DNA of 64,000 nucleotides, from NCBI GenBank assembly GCA_040509515.1, contig JBEVKV010000166.1, positions 1-64,000 on the forward strand. Reading direction: 5' to 3'. Below are positions 1-20,628 of the stretch, piece after piece. The stretch comes from QHXN01 sp040509515. Lineage in GTDB: Bacteria; Acidobacteriota; Blastocatellia; Pyrinomonadales; Pyrinomonadaceae. The translations under genes and the position numbers were made by a program. The notes beneath the pieces are model-generated. The model did not search any database. It was not told the DNA's origin and saw only the letters and a program-made list of their open reading frames with translations. Position 1 is the stretch's first letter; each line of letters begins with the position of its first letter.

Positions 1-384
1 GTCTCGGGGCCGGACATCGTCCACACCGAGTTCGGCAGCTTCAACCTCGCGCCCGCGCCGGGCGAGCGGCTCATCCCGCTCAACTACGGGACGGGGCCGG
101 CCTTCCTCTCCGTCAACCTGCGGGTCACGAAGAACTACAGCTTCGGCAACGCGCCGGTCATACAGGGCGCGCAGGGCCAGCCCGCCAAGAGGGGCGACAA
201 GCCTTACACCCTGACCTTCTCCGTGGCGTTCCAGAACATCTTCAACCGGAACAACCCGGCCGTGCCCATCGGCAACCTGTCGTCGCCGTTCTTCGGGCTC
301 TCGAACGCCAGCGCGACCGAGGCCGGCTCGGCCAGCCCGAACAACAACCGCCGCATCAATCTCTCCGTGCGGCTATCGTTCTAA
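1..384 (+). CDS. TonB-dependent receptor (Oar-like), C-terminal fragment
   Basis: Frame 1 is open from the first base to a TAA at 382-384 and gives the last 127 residues of a larger protein whose start lies upstream of the window. The fragment has the alternating polar/aromatic pattern of outer-membrane beta-strands and ends in a strand finishing RLSF, with the terminal Phe typical of beta-barrel proteins recognised by the Bam machinery. The stretch around residues 85-120 (FNRNNPAV...GNLSSPFFG...) resembles the end of large carboxypeptidase-regulatory-like TonB receptors common in Acidobacteriota. It lies 84 bases upstream of the first NRPS gene on the same strand. It could be an unrelated neighbour, or an uptake receptor connected to the product. 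The family call is from overall pattern only. Confidence 0.6.
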   Translation, partial: VSGPDIVHTEFGSFNLAPAPGERLIPLNYGTGPAFLSVNLRVTKNYSFGNAPVIQGAQGQPAKRGDKPYTLTFSVAFQNIFNRNNPAVPIGNLSSPFFGLSNASATEAGSASPNNNRRINLSVRLSF

Positions 385-468
385 CGCCGGCCGCTTCATC
401 TGACGCAGAACTACGGCCCCGCCCGCCAAAGACCTCCGGGTTTCCGAACACAGGGTAGACGCCTTTCC

Positions 469-11565
<11,097 letters not shown>

Positions 11566-11585
11566 GGGCGCGGCGGGAGATGCTT

Positions 11586-12620
11586 ATGGACTTTCGTAAA
11601 TTCAAGCCGCGCCCCGTCAGGCTCTCGGTGGGCGAGCTGGTGCAGGCGAGACAGCTCGAAGACGGGAGGGCGTTGCCCGTGGCGCTCATTCCGTCGCAGC
11701 CGGACGTGAGGCTCGCGGAGTGGGCCGCGCAGAGCGTCGGGTTCATCGAAGACCACCTCGGGCGAGCCGGCGCGGTGCTCTTCCGCGGCTTCGGAATCAA
11801 CACGCCCGAACTCTTCGAGGAGGTCGTCAGGGCCGTCACGCCGCGTCTGCTCACGTACACCGAACGCTCGACGCCGCGCACCGCCGTCGGCGGAGATATT
11901 TACACGGCGACCGAGTACCCGGCCGACCGGCAGATTCCGCTGCACAACGAGAACTCTTACTCGCACGCCTTCCCGCGCCGGCTCTGGTTCTGTTGCCTGC
12001 AGCCCGCGGAGCGGGGCGGGGAGACGCCGCTCGCGGACAGCCGCGAAGTCCTGCGCCGCCTCGACCCGCAGGTTACGGCGCGCTTCGTCGAGACGGGCGT
12101 GATGTACGTGAGGAATTACGGGCAGGGCATCGACCTCGACTGGCAGACCGTCTTCCAGACCTCCTCACGCCGCGCCGTCGAAGAGTACTGCCGCGGGGCC
12201 GGCATCGAGTTCGAGTGGAGGGGCGGCGAGCGGCTGCGGACGCGTCAGGTGCGCCCGGCGGTTCAGGTCGCGCCGGAGACGGGTGAGCCCGTGTGGTTCA
12301 ATCAGGCGCACCTCTTCCACGTCTCGGGTCTGGACAAAGAGGTGCGCGAAGACCTCCTGCGAACCACGGCCGAGGAAGACCTCACGCGGAACGCATTTTA
12401 CGGCGACGGCTCGCCCATCGCCGAAGAGACGCTCGAAGAGATTCGCCGCGCCTACGTGGAGTGCGCGGTGGCGTTCCCGTGGCAGCGCGGCGACGTGCTG
12501 CTGGTCAACAACCTGCTGACCGCGCACGGCCGCAACGCCTTTCAGGGCGCGCGCCGCGTGCTGGTCGCCATGGCCGACCAACAGCTCTCGGCCCCGGCCG
12601 GCGAAACCGCGCGCGCCTGA
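11586..12620 (+). CDS. TauD/SyrP-type Fe(II)/2-oxoglutarate oxygenase
   Basis: A 344-residue TauD/TfdA-family enzyme. Iron ligands are visible as HNE (His120, Glu122) and a distal His near 314 in LLTAHGR, followed by a basic segment (RR) that would bind 2-oxoglutarate. It resembles stand-alone NRPS hydroxylases of the SyrP kind, which hydroxylate an aminoacyl group on a carrier domain, commonly at the beta carbon. I chose ATG 11586 rather than 11580 because GGGAGA at 11575-11580 sits five bases before it, whereas it would abut the earlier ATG. The gene starts 20 bases after the first NRPS and precedes the second, so co-transcription is likely. The target residue is unknown; Asn, Asp or another residue of this line is possible. 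It is homologous to the oxygenase at 33182. Confidence 0.85.
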   Translation: MDFRKFKPRPVRLSVGELVQARQLEDGRALPVALIPSQPDVRLAEWAAQSVGFIEDHLGRAGAVLFRGFGINTPELFEEVVRAVTPRLLTYTERSTPRTAVGGDIYTATEYPADRQIPLHNENSYSHAFPRRLWFCCLQPAERGGETPLADSREVLRRLDPQVTARFVETGVMYVRNYGQGIDLDWQTVFQTSSRRAVEEYCRGAGIEFEWRGGERLRTRQVRPAVQVAPETGEPVWFNQAHLFHVSGLDKEVREDLLRTTAEEDLTRNAFYGDGSPIAEETLEEIRRAYVECAVAFPWQRGDVLLVNNLLTAHGRNAFQGARRVLVAMADQQLSAPAGETARA

Positions 12621-12688
12621 GCTTCCAAACTCTCCGGGTCTACCCACCGAAATAAATCGCACTGCGCTGAAGTCAAGGGGTCTTTAAC

Positions 12689-15600
12689 GTGAAAACACCG
12701 GCGAGCGAAAAGGCGCAAAACATCGAGGCCGTCTACCCGCTGTCACCTTTACAGCAGGGCATGATCTTTCACAGCCTCTTTGCCCCCGGCTCGGGCGTCT
12801 ACATCGAACAACTGAACTGCCGCTTCCACGGCGAGCTAGACGCGGATGCTTTCCAGCGGGCGTGTCAGGCGGTGGTCGACCGTCACGCCATCCTGCGGAC
12901 GGCCTTCGTCGGCGAGAGTCAAGGCGAGCTGATGCAGGTCGTCGTCAAGCGCGTCAAGCTTCCGTTCGAGCTGCTGGACTGGGGTGGGCTGTCGGACGAG
13001 GAGCAGCAATCGAGACTCGAAGAGCTGCAACAGGCCGACCGCGCGGAGGGTTTCAAACTCGCGCGCGCGCCCCTGATGCGGCTGCGTCTCATCCGGCTGG
13101 GCGAAGGGCTGCACCACTTCGTCTGGAGCCACCACCACCTGCTGCTCGACGGCTGGTCTGTCCCGCTCGTCATGCGTGAGGTGTTGACGGCTTACGAATC
13201 GTTCCGGCGCGGCGCTGCTCCGGCGTGGGCGGAGGCGCGGCCGTACCGGGACTACATCGCGTGGTTGGGGCGGCAGGACATGGCAGCGGCGCGCGGCTAT
13301 TGGGAGCGGACGCTGGCCGGCGTCTCGGGCGCGACCAGACTCGGGCTCAGTTGGGCGCAGGGCACTGGGCGCGCGGGCGCGGGCGAGCGGCGCGTGCGGC
13401 TGACGGCGGAGGAGAGCGAGGTGGTGCGGCGCGCGGCGCAGGCCATGCAGGTCACCGTCAACACCCTCGTGCAGGGTGCTTGGGCCTTGCTGCTGTCGCG
13501 TTTGAGCGGCGAGGGCGAAGTGATTTACGGGGTGACGGTGAGCGGGCGGCCGGCGGAACTCGAAGGCGTCGGCGAGATGGTCGGGCTCTTCATCAACAGC
13601 CTGCCGGCGCGCGTGAGGGTCGAGCCGGAATGGGAGGTGGGCGAGTGGCTGCGCGGGTTACAGGCGGCGCAGGCCGAGGGGCGGCAGTACGAATACAGCC
13701 CGCTGCAGGAGGTGCAGAGGTGGGCGGGCGTGGGAGGCGGGGCGCGACTGTTCGAGAGCCTCGTCGTCTTTGAAAACTACCCGGTCGAGAGCTTGCTGGA
13801 AGAGCAGGCGGGCAGTTTGCAGATTGACGACGTGCGGCTGACCGAGCACACCAACTATCCGCTGACGGTCGTCGCCGAATTGAGAGACCGCCTCGTCGTC
13901 CGGCTCAAATACGACGCCTCGCAATACGACGAGGCGACGGTCGACACGCTGCTCGATTACCTCTCGCGCATCGTCACGCAGATGGCCGCCGGCGCGAAGC
14001 AAAAGTTGTCGCACGTTACGCTGCTCAACGCGGCCGAGCGCGAGAAGATTTTAGTCGGGTGGAACGCGACCGACGCGGACTACCCGCGGCACCCCTACAT
14101 ACACGAGTTGTTCGCCGAACGGGCCGCGCGGCAGCCCGACGCCGTCGCGCTCGTCTGCGATTCCGTGGAGGTGACTTATCAGGAACTGAACCGGCGCGCC
14201 AATCAGTTAGCGCATTACCTGCGCGGCCTCGGCGTCGGCCCCGAGTCGAGGGTCGGCGTCCTGCTCGAACGCTCCGCCGAGATGGTCGTCTCGCTGCTGG
14301 CGGTGCTCAAGGCGGGGGCGGCTTACGTGCCGCTCGACCCCGGCTACCCGCAGGAGCGTTTGCGCTACATGATCGAGGACGCGTCGCCGGCCGTCTTGTT
14401 GACGAAGGCGACGCTGTTCGGAGACGGCGAAGCGGGCGGGGCGCGGGTCGTTGACGTGGAGCAGGAGTGGGAGCGTGTCAGCGCGTGCGAGGAGGGCGAG
14501 CCCGAGACGATGGTGAGCGCCGAGTCGCTGGCCTACCTCATCTATACCTCCGGCTCGACGGGGCGGCCGAAGGGCGCGATGAACACCCACGCGGGGATTC
14601 TCAACCGCCTCTGGTGGATGCAGGAGACTTACCAGTTGACGGCCGCCGACAGGGTCTTGCAGAAGACGCCGTTCAGCTTCGACGTTTCGGTCTGGGAGTT
14701 CTTCTGGCCGCTGATGTTCGGCGCGCGGCTCGTGGTGGCGAAGCCGGGCGGGCATCAGGACAGCGGCTACCTGCGTGACCTGATTCGGGAGACGGGCGTC
14801 ACCGTGCTCCACTTCGTGCCGTCCATGCTGCAGGTGTTTGTCGAAGAGGGCGGGGTCGAGCGTTGCGTCAGCATCCGCCAGATCATCAGCAGCGGCGAGG
14901 CCCTGAGCGTGAGCCTGCAACAGCGCGTGCAGGAGCTTCTGCCGCGCGCGGAGTTGGACAACCTGTACGGGCCGACCGAGGCGGCCGTGGACGTGACGCG
15001 CTGGCGCTGCGTGCGCGCGGGCGGTCGTGCGGTCGTCCCCATCGGGCGGCCGATTGCCAACGTGCAGATGTACGTCCTCGACGAGCGCATGGAGCCGGTG
15101 CCGGCGGGCATCCTCGGCGAACTCTACATCGGCGGGGTGAACGTCGGGCGCGGCTACTGGCGGCGCGCGGCCCTCACGGCCGAGCGCTTCGTCCCGCACC
15201 CGCACAGCGCGCGCGCGGGCGAGCGCCTCTACCGCACGGGCGACCTCGGCCGCTACCTGAGCGACGGCGAGATCGAGTACGTCGGCCGTGTCGATCATCA
15301 GGTGAAGGTGCGCGGCAACCGTATCGAGTTGGGAGAGATCGAAGCCGCGCTCTCGGCTCACCACGGCGTCCGCGAGGCGGTCGTGTGCGTGTCCGATGGT
15401 CAGGGTGTCGAGCGGCAACTCGTCGCCTATCTGGTGGCGCGCGCCGCGCCCGGCCCGGCCGTCGAGGAGCTGCGCGAGCACCTGCGCGCGAGGGTGCCGG
15501 AATACATGATCCCGGCCCTCTTCGTCGAGCTGCCGGAGATGCCCCTGTCGCCGAACGGAAAGGTTGACCGGCGCAGGCTGCCGGAGCCCGGCCCGGCGCG

Positions 15601-18600
15601 GCCCGAGCTGGCGCAGGCTTTCGTCGCGCCGAGCACGGAGGGCGAGCGAGCGTTGGCGGAAATCTGGTCGCAGGTCTTAAGGCTGGAGCGCGTCGGCGTC
15701 CACGACAACTTCTTCGCGCTCGGCGGCGATTCGATTCGCAGCATTCAGGTGCGCTCGCTGGCGCGCAAGCGCGGCCTCGACTTCACCCTGCCGCAGTTGT
15801 TTCAGTCGCCGACGATTCACGCTCTGGCCAGTCTGGCCGCGAGCGGCGACGGGCAGGAAGCGCCGGCCCGCGGCGTCCGGCCCTTCGAGCTAATCTCGGC
15901 GGCCGACCGCGAACTACTGCCCGCCTCCGTCGAGGACGCTTACCCGCTGGCGATGTTGCAGTCGGGGATGCTCTTTCACAGCGAGTTCAATCAGGGCACG
16001 GCGGCTTATCACAACGTGACGAGCTACCACCTGCGAGCCCCGTTCGACCTTGAGAAGATGCAGGCGGCCGTCGGGCAGGTTTTGGCGCGTCACCCGGCGC
16101 TGCGCACCTCGTTCGACCTCTTCAGCTACAGCCAGCCGCTGCAACTCGTCCACCGCGAGGTGTTCGCGCCCGTGCAGGTCGAAGACATCAGGCATCTATC
16201 CGAGCCGGAGCAGAAGGAGGTCATCCTCCGCTGGAAGGAGGCCGAGAAGGCGACGCCGTTCGACTGGTCGCGCCCGCCGCTCATCAGGTTCCGTATACAC
16301 CTGCGCGGCGAAGGGACTTTCCAATTCTCCTTCTCCGAGCATCACGCCATCGTCGACGGTTGGAGCGTGGCGACGATGCTCACGGAGCTGTTCTCCCTCT
16401 ACTTCTCCGCGGTCGGTCTGAAGGCGGCCCCGCCTCCGCCGCCTCCGCCGCCGAGCCTCGCTTACCGCGACTTCATCGCGCTGGAGCAGGCGGCGCTCGC
16501 CTCCGAGGCGACCGAGCAGTTCTGGCTCGGCAAGCTGAAAGAGAGCAGCGCGACGACCATCCCGCGCTGGCCCGCGCGCTACCGGGAGCGAGAGCAGAAG
16601 GGCAACCGCTCGATGAGCGTCTCCGTGTCGCCGCAGACCACGCAGGGCTTGAAGCGTCTGGCGCAGGCCACGGGCGCGCCGCTCAAGAGCGTGCTGCTGG
16701 CGGCGCACCTGCGCGTCCTCAGCATGCTCAGCGGTCAGGCGGACGTGCTGACCGGGCTGGTCGCCAACGGGCGGCTGGAGGAAGAGGGCGGCGAGCGCGT
16801 GCTCGGGCTGTTCCTCAACACGCTGCCCTTCGGCCTCGGCCTGCGCGGCGGGAGCTGGGAAGAGCTGGTGGCCGCCGCCTTCGCCGCCGAGCGCGAATTG
16901 TTGCCGCACCGCCGCTACCCGATGGCCCAGCTACAGAGGCGTGTCCGGCGTTCGCAACTCTTCGACACCTCTTTCGACTTCACGCACTTCCACGTCTACC
17001 AGAGTTTGATCGAGATGAAAGAGGTGCTGCTCGAATACGACGGTTACGAGGAGACCAACTTTACGCTGACGACCAACTTCGCGCTGAGCCTTGAGACCGA
17101 TCAGGTCTGGCTCAGCCTCTACTACCTGCCGCGAGAGCTGGCCGCCGAGCAGGTCGAAGCCATCAGCGGCTACTACCTCAACGTCCTGACGGAGATGGCC
17201 GAGCGCCCGCACGGACGTTACGAACACTTCTCGCCGCTCAACGAGGCGGAGCGCGAAGAGCTTCTCCTGAAGTGGAACGACACCGCGCGCGGCGACGCGC
17301 ACGGGCGCTTGATACACGAATGGGTCGCCGCGCAGGCCGCGCGTCAGCCCGACGCCGTCGCACTCGTCTGCCCGCCCCAACGTCTTACCTACGCCGAGCT
17401 GAACCGGCGCGCCAACCAGCTCGCGCACTACCTGCGCGGGCTCGGCGTCGGCCACGAATCGAGAGTCGGCGTGCTGCTCGAACGCTCGGCGGAGATGGTC
17501 GTCTCGCTGCTCGCCGTCTTGAAGGCGGGTGCGGCCTACGTGCCGCTCGACCCGGAGTATCCGCGCGAGCGCCTGCGCTACATGATCGAGGACGCGGGGC
17601 TCTCGGTCTTGTTGACGAAGGGCGCGGCGGGCGGACTCGCCGACGAGAGCGGTGCGCGGGTCGTTGACGTGGAGCAGGAGTGGGAGCGTGTCGGCGCGTG
17701 CGAGGAGGGCGAGCCCGAGACCGTCGTGAGCGCCGAGTCGCTGGCCTACCTCATCTACACGTCCGGCTCGACGGGGCGGCCGAAGGGCGTGCAGGTCTCG
17801 CACGGCGCTCTAATCAACTTCCTCTATTCCATGCAGCGCGAGCCCGGCTTCGAGGCGGACGACTCGCTGATGGCCGTCACCTCTCTCTCTTTCGACATCG
17901 CGGGGCTAGAGTTGTACCTGCCGCTGCTCGCAGGCGGCAGCGTCGTCCTCGTCGGCCGTCAAACCGTGACCGACGCCGTGGCGCTGATTCAGGCTTTAGA
18001 GGAGCACCGCGTCACCGTCATGCAGGCGACGCCGACCACCTGGCGGATGCTGGTCGAAGCGGGTTGGGCCGGCGACCCCGGTCTGAAAATACTCTGCGGC
18101 GGCGAGGCGCTCAGCCTCGACTTGGCCGAAGAGCTGCTCACGCGCGGGGCGAGCGTCTGGAACATGTACGGCCCGACCGAGACGACCATCTGGTCAACGG
18201 TGCATCGGCTTGAGAAGCATGAGGGCGGCGTCGCCATCGGGCGGCCGATTGACAACACGCAGGTCTTCATCGTCGACGAGCGGATGAACCCTTTGCCGGC
18301 GGGCGCGCCCGGCGAGCTGCTCATCGGCGGCGATGGACTCGCGCGCGGCTACCGCAACCGGCCGGACATCACGGCCGAGAAGTTCATCCCGAATCCTTTC
18401 GGCGGCGCGGGCGGCGCGCGCCTGTATCGCACCGGAGACCTCGCGCGCTTCCACCCGGACGGGCGTATCGAATGCCTCGGCCGCCTCGACAATCAGGTCA
18501 AGGTACACGGCTACCGCATCGAGCTGGGCGAGATTGAGACCGTGCTGATGAGGCACGAGAGAGTGCGCGAGGCCGTCGTCGTCGCGCGCGCCGACGAGCG

Positions 18601-20563
18601 CGCGGGTCTGGCGCAGGACGAACTCAAGCGGCTCGTGGCCTACGTCATTCCCGACGAACAGACGCCGCCCGACACGAGCGAGCTGCACCTCTATCTGAAA
18701 GAGCGTCTGCCCGATTACATGTTGCCGACGGCCTTCGTGAGCCTCGACGCGTGGCCCCTGACGCCGAACGGCAAAGTCGACCGCAAAGCCTTACCCGCGC
18801 CGGAGCAGTCGCGGCCCGCGCTCGCCGCGCCGCCCGTCGCCCCGCGCAACGCGCTCGAAGAGAGTCTGGCGGGGCTGTGGTCGCAAGTGCTGGGCGTCGC
18901 GGAGGTCGGCGTGTTCGACAACTTCTTTGAGCTAGGCGGCGACTCCATCCTCAGCCTGCAAATCACGGCGCGCGCCCGACAGCAAGGTCTGCAACTGCGC
19001 CCCGCGCAGATTTTCGCGCACCCGAACATCGCCGCTCTGGCTTCGGCCATCCACGCGGCGGGGGCGACGCAGGGCGCGGGCGACGAGCGGGCCGCGGCCA
19101 CGACGGAGGAGTCGCGCTTCTCAATGGCGCGGCTCGACCCGCGGCAACTGGCGCGCTTGAGAAGCGAGTACGAACCCGCCGAGGACATCTACCCTCTGTC
19201 GCCGATGCAGCAGGGGATGTTCTTCAACCACCTTTACGAGCCGAGCCTCGGCAGGGGCATTGAGCAGATCGGCTGTCGTCTGGAGGGCGCGCTCGACGTT
19301 GCGGCGCTGCGAGATGCGTGGGAGCACGTCGTCGCGCGCCACGACGTGCTGCGGACGGCGGTCGCGTGGGAGGGGCTGAAGAGTCCAGTGCAGGTGGTGG
19401 CCGAGCGCGTCGCGCTGACGTGGAACGAACTGGACTGGTCTGACCTGCCCACGCCGGAGCAGGACTCGCGTCTCGCGCAATTCCTCGCCGAAGACCGCGA
19501 GCGCGGTTTCGACATCACGAGAGCGCCTTTGATGCGGCTGCATCTCATCCGGCTGGGCGATGGGCTGCACCACTTCGTCTGGAGTCACCACCACCTGTTG
19601 CTCGACGGCTGGTCAGTCCCACTCGTCATGCGCGAAGTGCTCACCGCTTACGAGTCGTTTCGGCGCGGCGCGGCTCCGCAGTGGCCCGCGGCGCGGCCCT
19701 ACCGCGATTACATCGCGTGGTTGGGGCGACAGGACATGGCAGCGGCGCGCGGCTATTGGGAGCGGACGCTGGCCGGCGTCTCCGGCGCGACCAGACTCGG
19801 CAACCGCCTACCGCACACCGACGGCGACGAGCGCGCGGGCGAGCGGCAGGTGAGGCTGACGGCGGAGGAGAGCGAAGGCGTGCGGCGCGCGGCGCAGGCC
19901 ATGCAGGTCACCGTCAACACCCTCGTGCAAGGCGCGTGGGCGGTAGTTCTGGGACGCCACAAGGGCGAGCGCGAAGCCGTCTACGGGGTGACGGTGAACG
20001 GGCGTCCGGCGGAACTCGAAGGCGTCGGCGAGATGATTGGACTCTTCATCAACAGCCTGCCGGCGCGGGTGCGAGTCGAGCCCGAGCAGGAAGTCGGGGA
20101 GTGGCTGCGCGGGGTGCAGGCGGCGCAGGCCGAAGGGCGGCAGTACGAATACAGTCCTTTGCAGGAGGTGCAGAGGTGGGCGGGCGTGGTCGGAGGCGGG
20201 CGGCTCTTCGAGAGCCTCGTCGTCTTTGAAAACTACCCGGTGGAAGAGTCGCTCGGCCGCGACGAGTGGAGTCTCAGGATTTCGCACGTCAGCTACGTCG
20301 ACCCGCCGCAGGCCGAGTTGATGCTGATGGTCGTCCCCGGCGAGCAGACCCTCATCCGCCTGATGTACCACAAAGGCTTCTTCGCCGACGAGACCGGCGA
20401 ACAACTTCTCGAACACTTCAGGACGGTGCTGTTGTCCTTCTGCCGGCACACCTCCGGGCGCGTGCGCGACCTTGAGTTCCCGGCCGGCATGGAGCCGCGC
20501 CCCCACGCCCCCGCGATGGGCAAGTCTTTCGCCGCCGACGAGTTCTCCTTCGAGGTCGGGTGA
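12689..20563 (+). CDS. NRPS, C-A-T-C-A-T-C (two modules plus terminal C)
   Basis: A 2624-residue NRPS with a GTG start; AAGGGG at 12675-12680 lies eight bases upstream. C1 (12-450) opens SPLQQGM and has HHHLLLDGWS near 148, fitting an acceptor for the D-residue delivered by the E-ending NRPS upstream. A1 (472-970) gives pocket code DVWHISLVD, a very good match to Ser; T1 is near 1012. C2 (1080-1510) is a divergent class, YPLAMLQSGM with EHHAIVDGWS near 1217 and eight consecutive prolines near 1248. A2 (1538-2040) gives DILQLGMIW, a good match to Gly; T2 is near 2084. C3 (2167-2600) is complete, with HHHLLLDGWS near 2300, and is the last domain. C1 and C3 share long near-identical DNA, as do A1 and A2. 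The terminal C must serve an adenylation domain on another protein, most simply the first A of the NRPS at 24677. Confidence 0.95.
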   Translation: MKTPASEKAQNIEAVYPLSPLQQGMIFHSLFAPGSGVYIEQLNCRFHGELDADAFQRACQAVVDRHAILRTAFVGESQGELMQVVVKRVKLPFELLDWGGLSDEEQQSRLEELQQADRAEGFKLARAPLMRLRLIRLGEGLHHFVWSHHHLLLDGWSVPLVMREVLTAYESFRRGAAPAWAEARPYRDYIAWLGRQDMAAARGYWERTLAGVSGATRLGLSWAQGTGRAGAGERRVRLTAEESEVVRRAAQAMQVTVNTLVQGAWALLLSRLSGEGEVIYGVTVSGRPAELEGVGEMVGLFINSLPARVRVEPEWEVGEWLRGLQAAQAEGRQYEYSPLQEVQRWAGVGGGARLFESLVVFENYPVESLLEEQAGSLQIDDVRLTEHTNYPLTVVAELRDRLVVRLKYDASQYDEATVDTLLDYLSRIVTQMAAGAKQKLSHVTLLNAAEREKILVGWNATDADYPRHPYIHELFAERAARQPDAVALVCDSVEVTYQELNRRANQLAHYLRGLGVGPESRVGVLLERSAEMVVSLLAVLKAGAAYVPLDPGYPQERLRYMIEDASPAVLLTKATLFGDGEAGGARVVDVEQEWERVSACEEGEPETMVSAESLAYLIYTSGSTGRPKGAMNTHAGILNRLWWMQETYQLTAADRVLQKTPFSFDVSVWEFFWPLMFGARLVVAKPGGHQDSGYLRDLIRETGVTVLHFVPSMLQVFVEEGGVERCVSIRQIISSGEALSVSLQQRVQELLPRAELDNLYGPTEAAVDVTRWRCVRAGGRAVVPIGRPIANVQMYVLDERMEPVPAGILGELYIGGVNVGRGYWRRAALTAERFVPHPHSARAGERLYRTGDLGRYLSDGEIEYVGRVDHQVKVRGNRIELGEIEAALSAHHGVREAVVCVSDGQGVERQLVAYLVARAAPGPAVEELREHLRARVPEYMIPALFVELPEMPLSPNGKVDRRRLPEPGPARPELAQAFVAPSTEGERALAEIWSQVLRLERVGVHDNFFALGGDSIRSIQVRSLARKRGLDFTLPQLFQSPTIHALASLAASGDGQEAPARGVRPFELISAADRELLPASVEDAYPLAMLQSGMLFHSEFNQGTAAYHNVTSYHLRAPFDLEKMQAAVGQVLARHPALRTSFDLFSYSQPLQLVHREVFAPVQVEDIRHLSEPEQKEVILRWKEAEKATPFDWSRPPLIRFRIHLRGEGTFQFSFSEHHAIVDGWSVATMLTELFSLYFSAVGLKAAPPPPPPPPSLAYRDFIALEQAALASEATEQFWLGKLKESSATTIPRWPARYREREQKGNRSMSVSVSPQTTQGLKRLAQATGAPLKSVLLAAHLRVLSMLSGQADVLTGLVANGRLEEEGGERVLGLFLNTLPFGLGLRGGSWEELVAAAFAAERELLPHRRYPMAQLQRRVRRSQLFDTSFDFTHFHVYQSLIEMKEVLLEYDGYEETNFTLTTNFALSLETDQVWLSLYYLPRELAAEQVEAISGYYLNVLTEMAERPHGRYEHFSPLNEAEREELLLKWNDTARGDAHGRLIHEWVAAQAARQPDAVALVCPPQRLTYAELNRRANQLAHYLRGLGVGHESRVGVLLERSAEMVVSLLAVLKAGAAYVPLDPEYPRERLRYMIEDAGLSVLLTKGAAGGLADESGARVVDVEQEWERVGACEEGEPETVVSAESLAYLIYTSGSTGRPKGVQVSHGALINFLYSMQREPGFEADDSLMAVTSLSFDIAGLELYLPLLAGGSVVLVGRQTVTDAVALIQALEEHRVTVMQATPTTWRMLVEAGWAGDPGLKILCGGEALSLDLAEELLTRGASVWNMYGPTETTIWSTVHRLEKHEGGVAIGRPIDNTQVFIVDERMNPLPAGAPGELLIGGDGLARGYRNRPDITAEKFIPNPFGGAGGARLYRTGDLARFHPDGRIECLGRLDNQVKVHGYRIELGEIETVLMRHERVREAVVVARADERAGLAQDELKRLVAYVIPDEQTPPDTSELHLYLKERLPDYMLPTAFVSLDAWPLTPNGKVDRKALPAPEQSRPALAAPPVAPRNALEESLAGLWSQVLGVAEVGVFDNFFELGGDSILSLQITARARQQGLQLRPAQIFAHPNIAALASAIHAAGATQGAGDERAAATTEESRFSMARLDPRQLARLRSEYEPAEDIYPLSPMQQGMFFNHLYEPSLGRGIEQIGCRLEGALDVAALRDAWEHVVARHDVLRTAVAWEGLKSPVQVVAERVALTWNELDWSDLPTPEQDSRLAQFLAEDRERGFDITRAPLMRLHLIRLGDGLHHFVWSHHHLLLDGWSVPLVMREVLTAYESFRRGAAPQWPAARPYRDYIAWLGRQDMAAARGYWERTLAGVSGATRLGNRLPHTDGDERAGERQVRLTAEESEGVRRAAQAMQVTVNTLVQGAWAVVLGRHKGEREAVYGVTVNGRPAELEGVGEMIGLFINSLPARVRVEPEQEVGEWLRGVQAAQAEGRQYEYSPLQEVQRWAGVVGGGRLFESLVVFENYPVEESLGRDEWSLRISHVSYVDPPQAELMLMVVPGEQTLIRLMYHKGFFADETGEQLLEHFRTVLLSFCRHTSGRVRDLEFPAGMEPRPHAPAMGKSFAADEFSFEVG
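13075..13790 (+). repeat. C-domain repeat, copy 1 (in C1)
   Basis: This segment of the first C domain is near-identical to 19530-20242 in the third C domain of the same gene. A 53-base block at 13274-13326 is identical to 19730-19782 as read by eye. Third-codon-position identity of this kind suggests recent duplication or gene conversion within the gene. Confidence 0.85.
14221..14590 (+). repeat. A-domain repeat, copy 1 (in A1)
   Basis: Part of the first adenylation domain that closely matches 17437-17802 in the second. Bases 14441-14479 are identical to 17654-17692. The similarity falls away after core motif A3, where the pocket-forming subdomain begins, so the two domains keep different substrate codes (Ser and Gly). 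Confidence 0.8.
17437..17802 (+). repeat. A-domain repeat, copy 2 (in A2)
   Basis: Partner of 14221-14590. It covers motifs A1 to A3 of the Gly-type domain, upstream of its specificity-determining region. Confidence 0.8.
19530..20242 (+). repeat. C-domain repeat, copy 2 (in C3)
   Basis: Partner of 13075-13790. It spans the HHHLLLDGWS motif through the core of the C-terminal lobe and diverges near bases 20243 onward, where the domain finishes with a different tail. Confidence 0.85.
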
Positions 20564-20628
20564 AGGACGCGCGCGCCGGGACGGCTTAACCGGCAGCACA
20601 GACAAACATAGAAAGGTTACGCCTCGTG

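Noticed and set aside
16425..16455. Run of eight prolines in the second C domain of the NRPS at 12689 as a possible stalling or regulatory element
   Set aside because: Probably a variable loop between C-domain lobes encoded by GC-rich repeats; no evidence of regulation.
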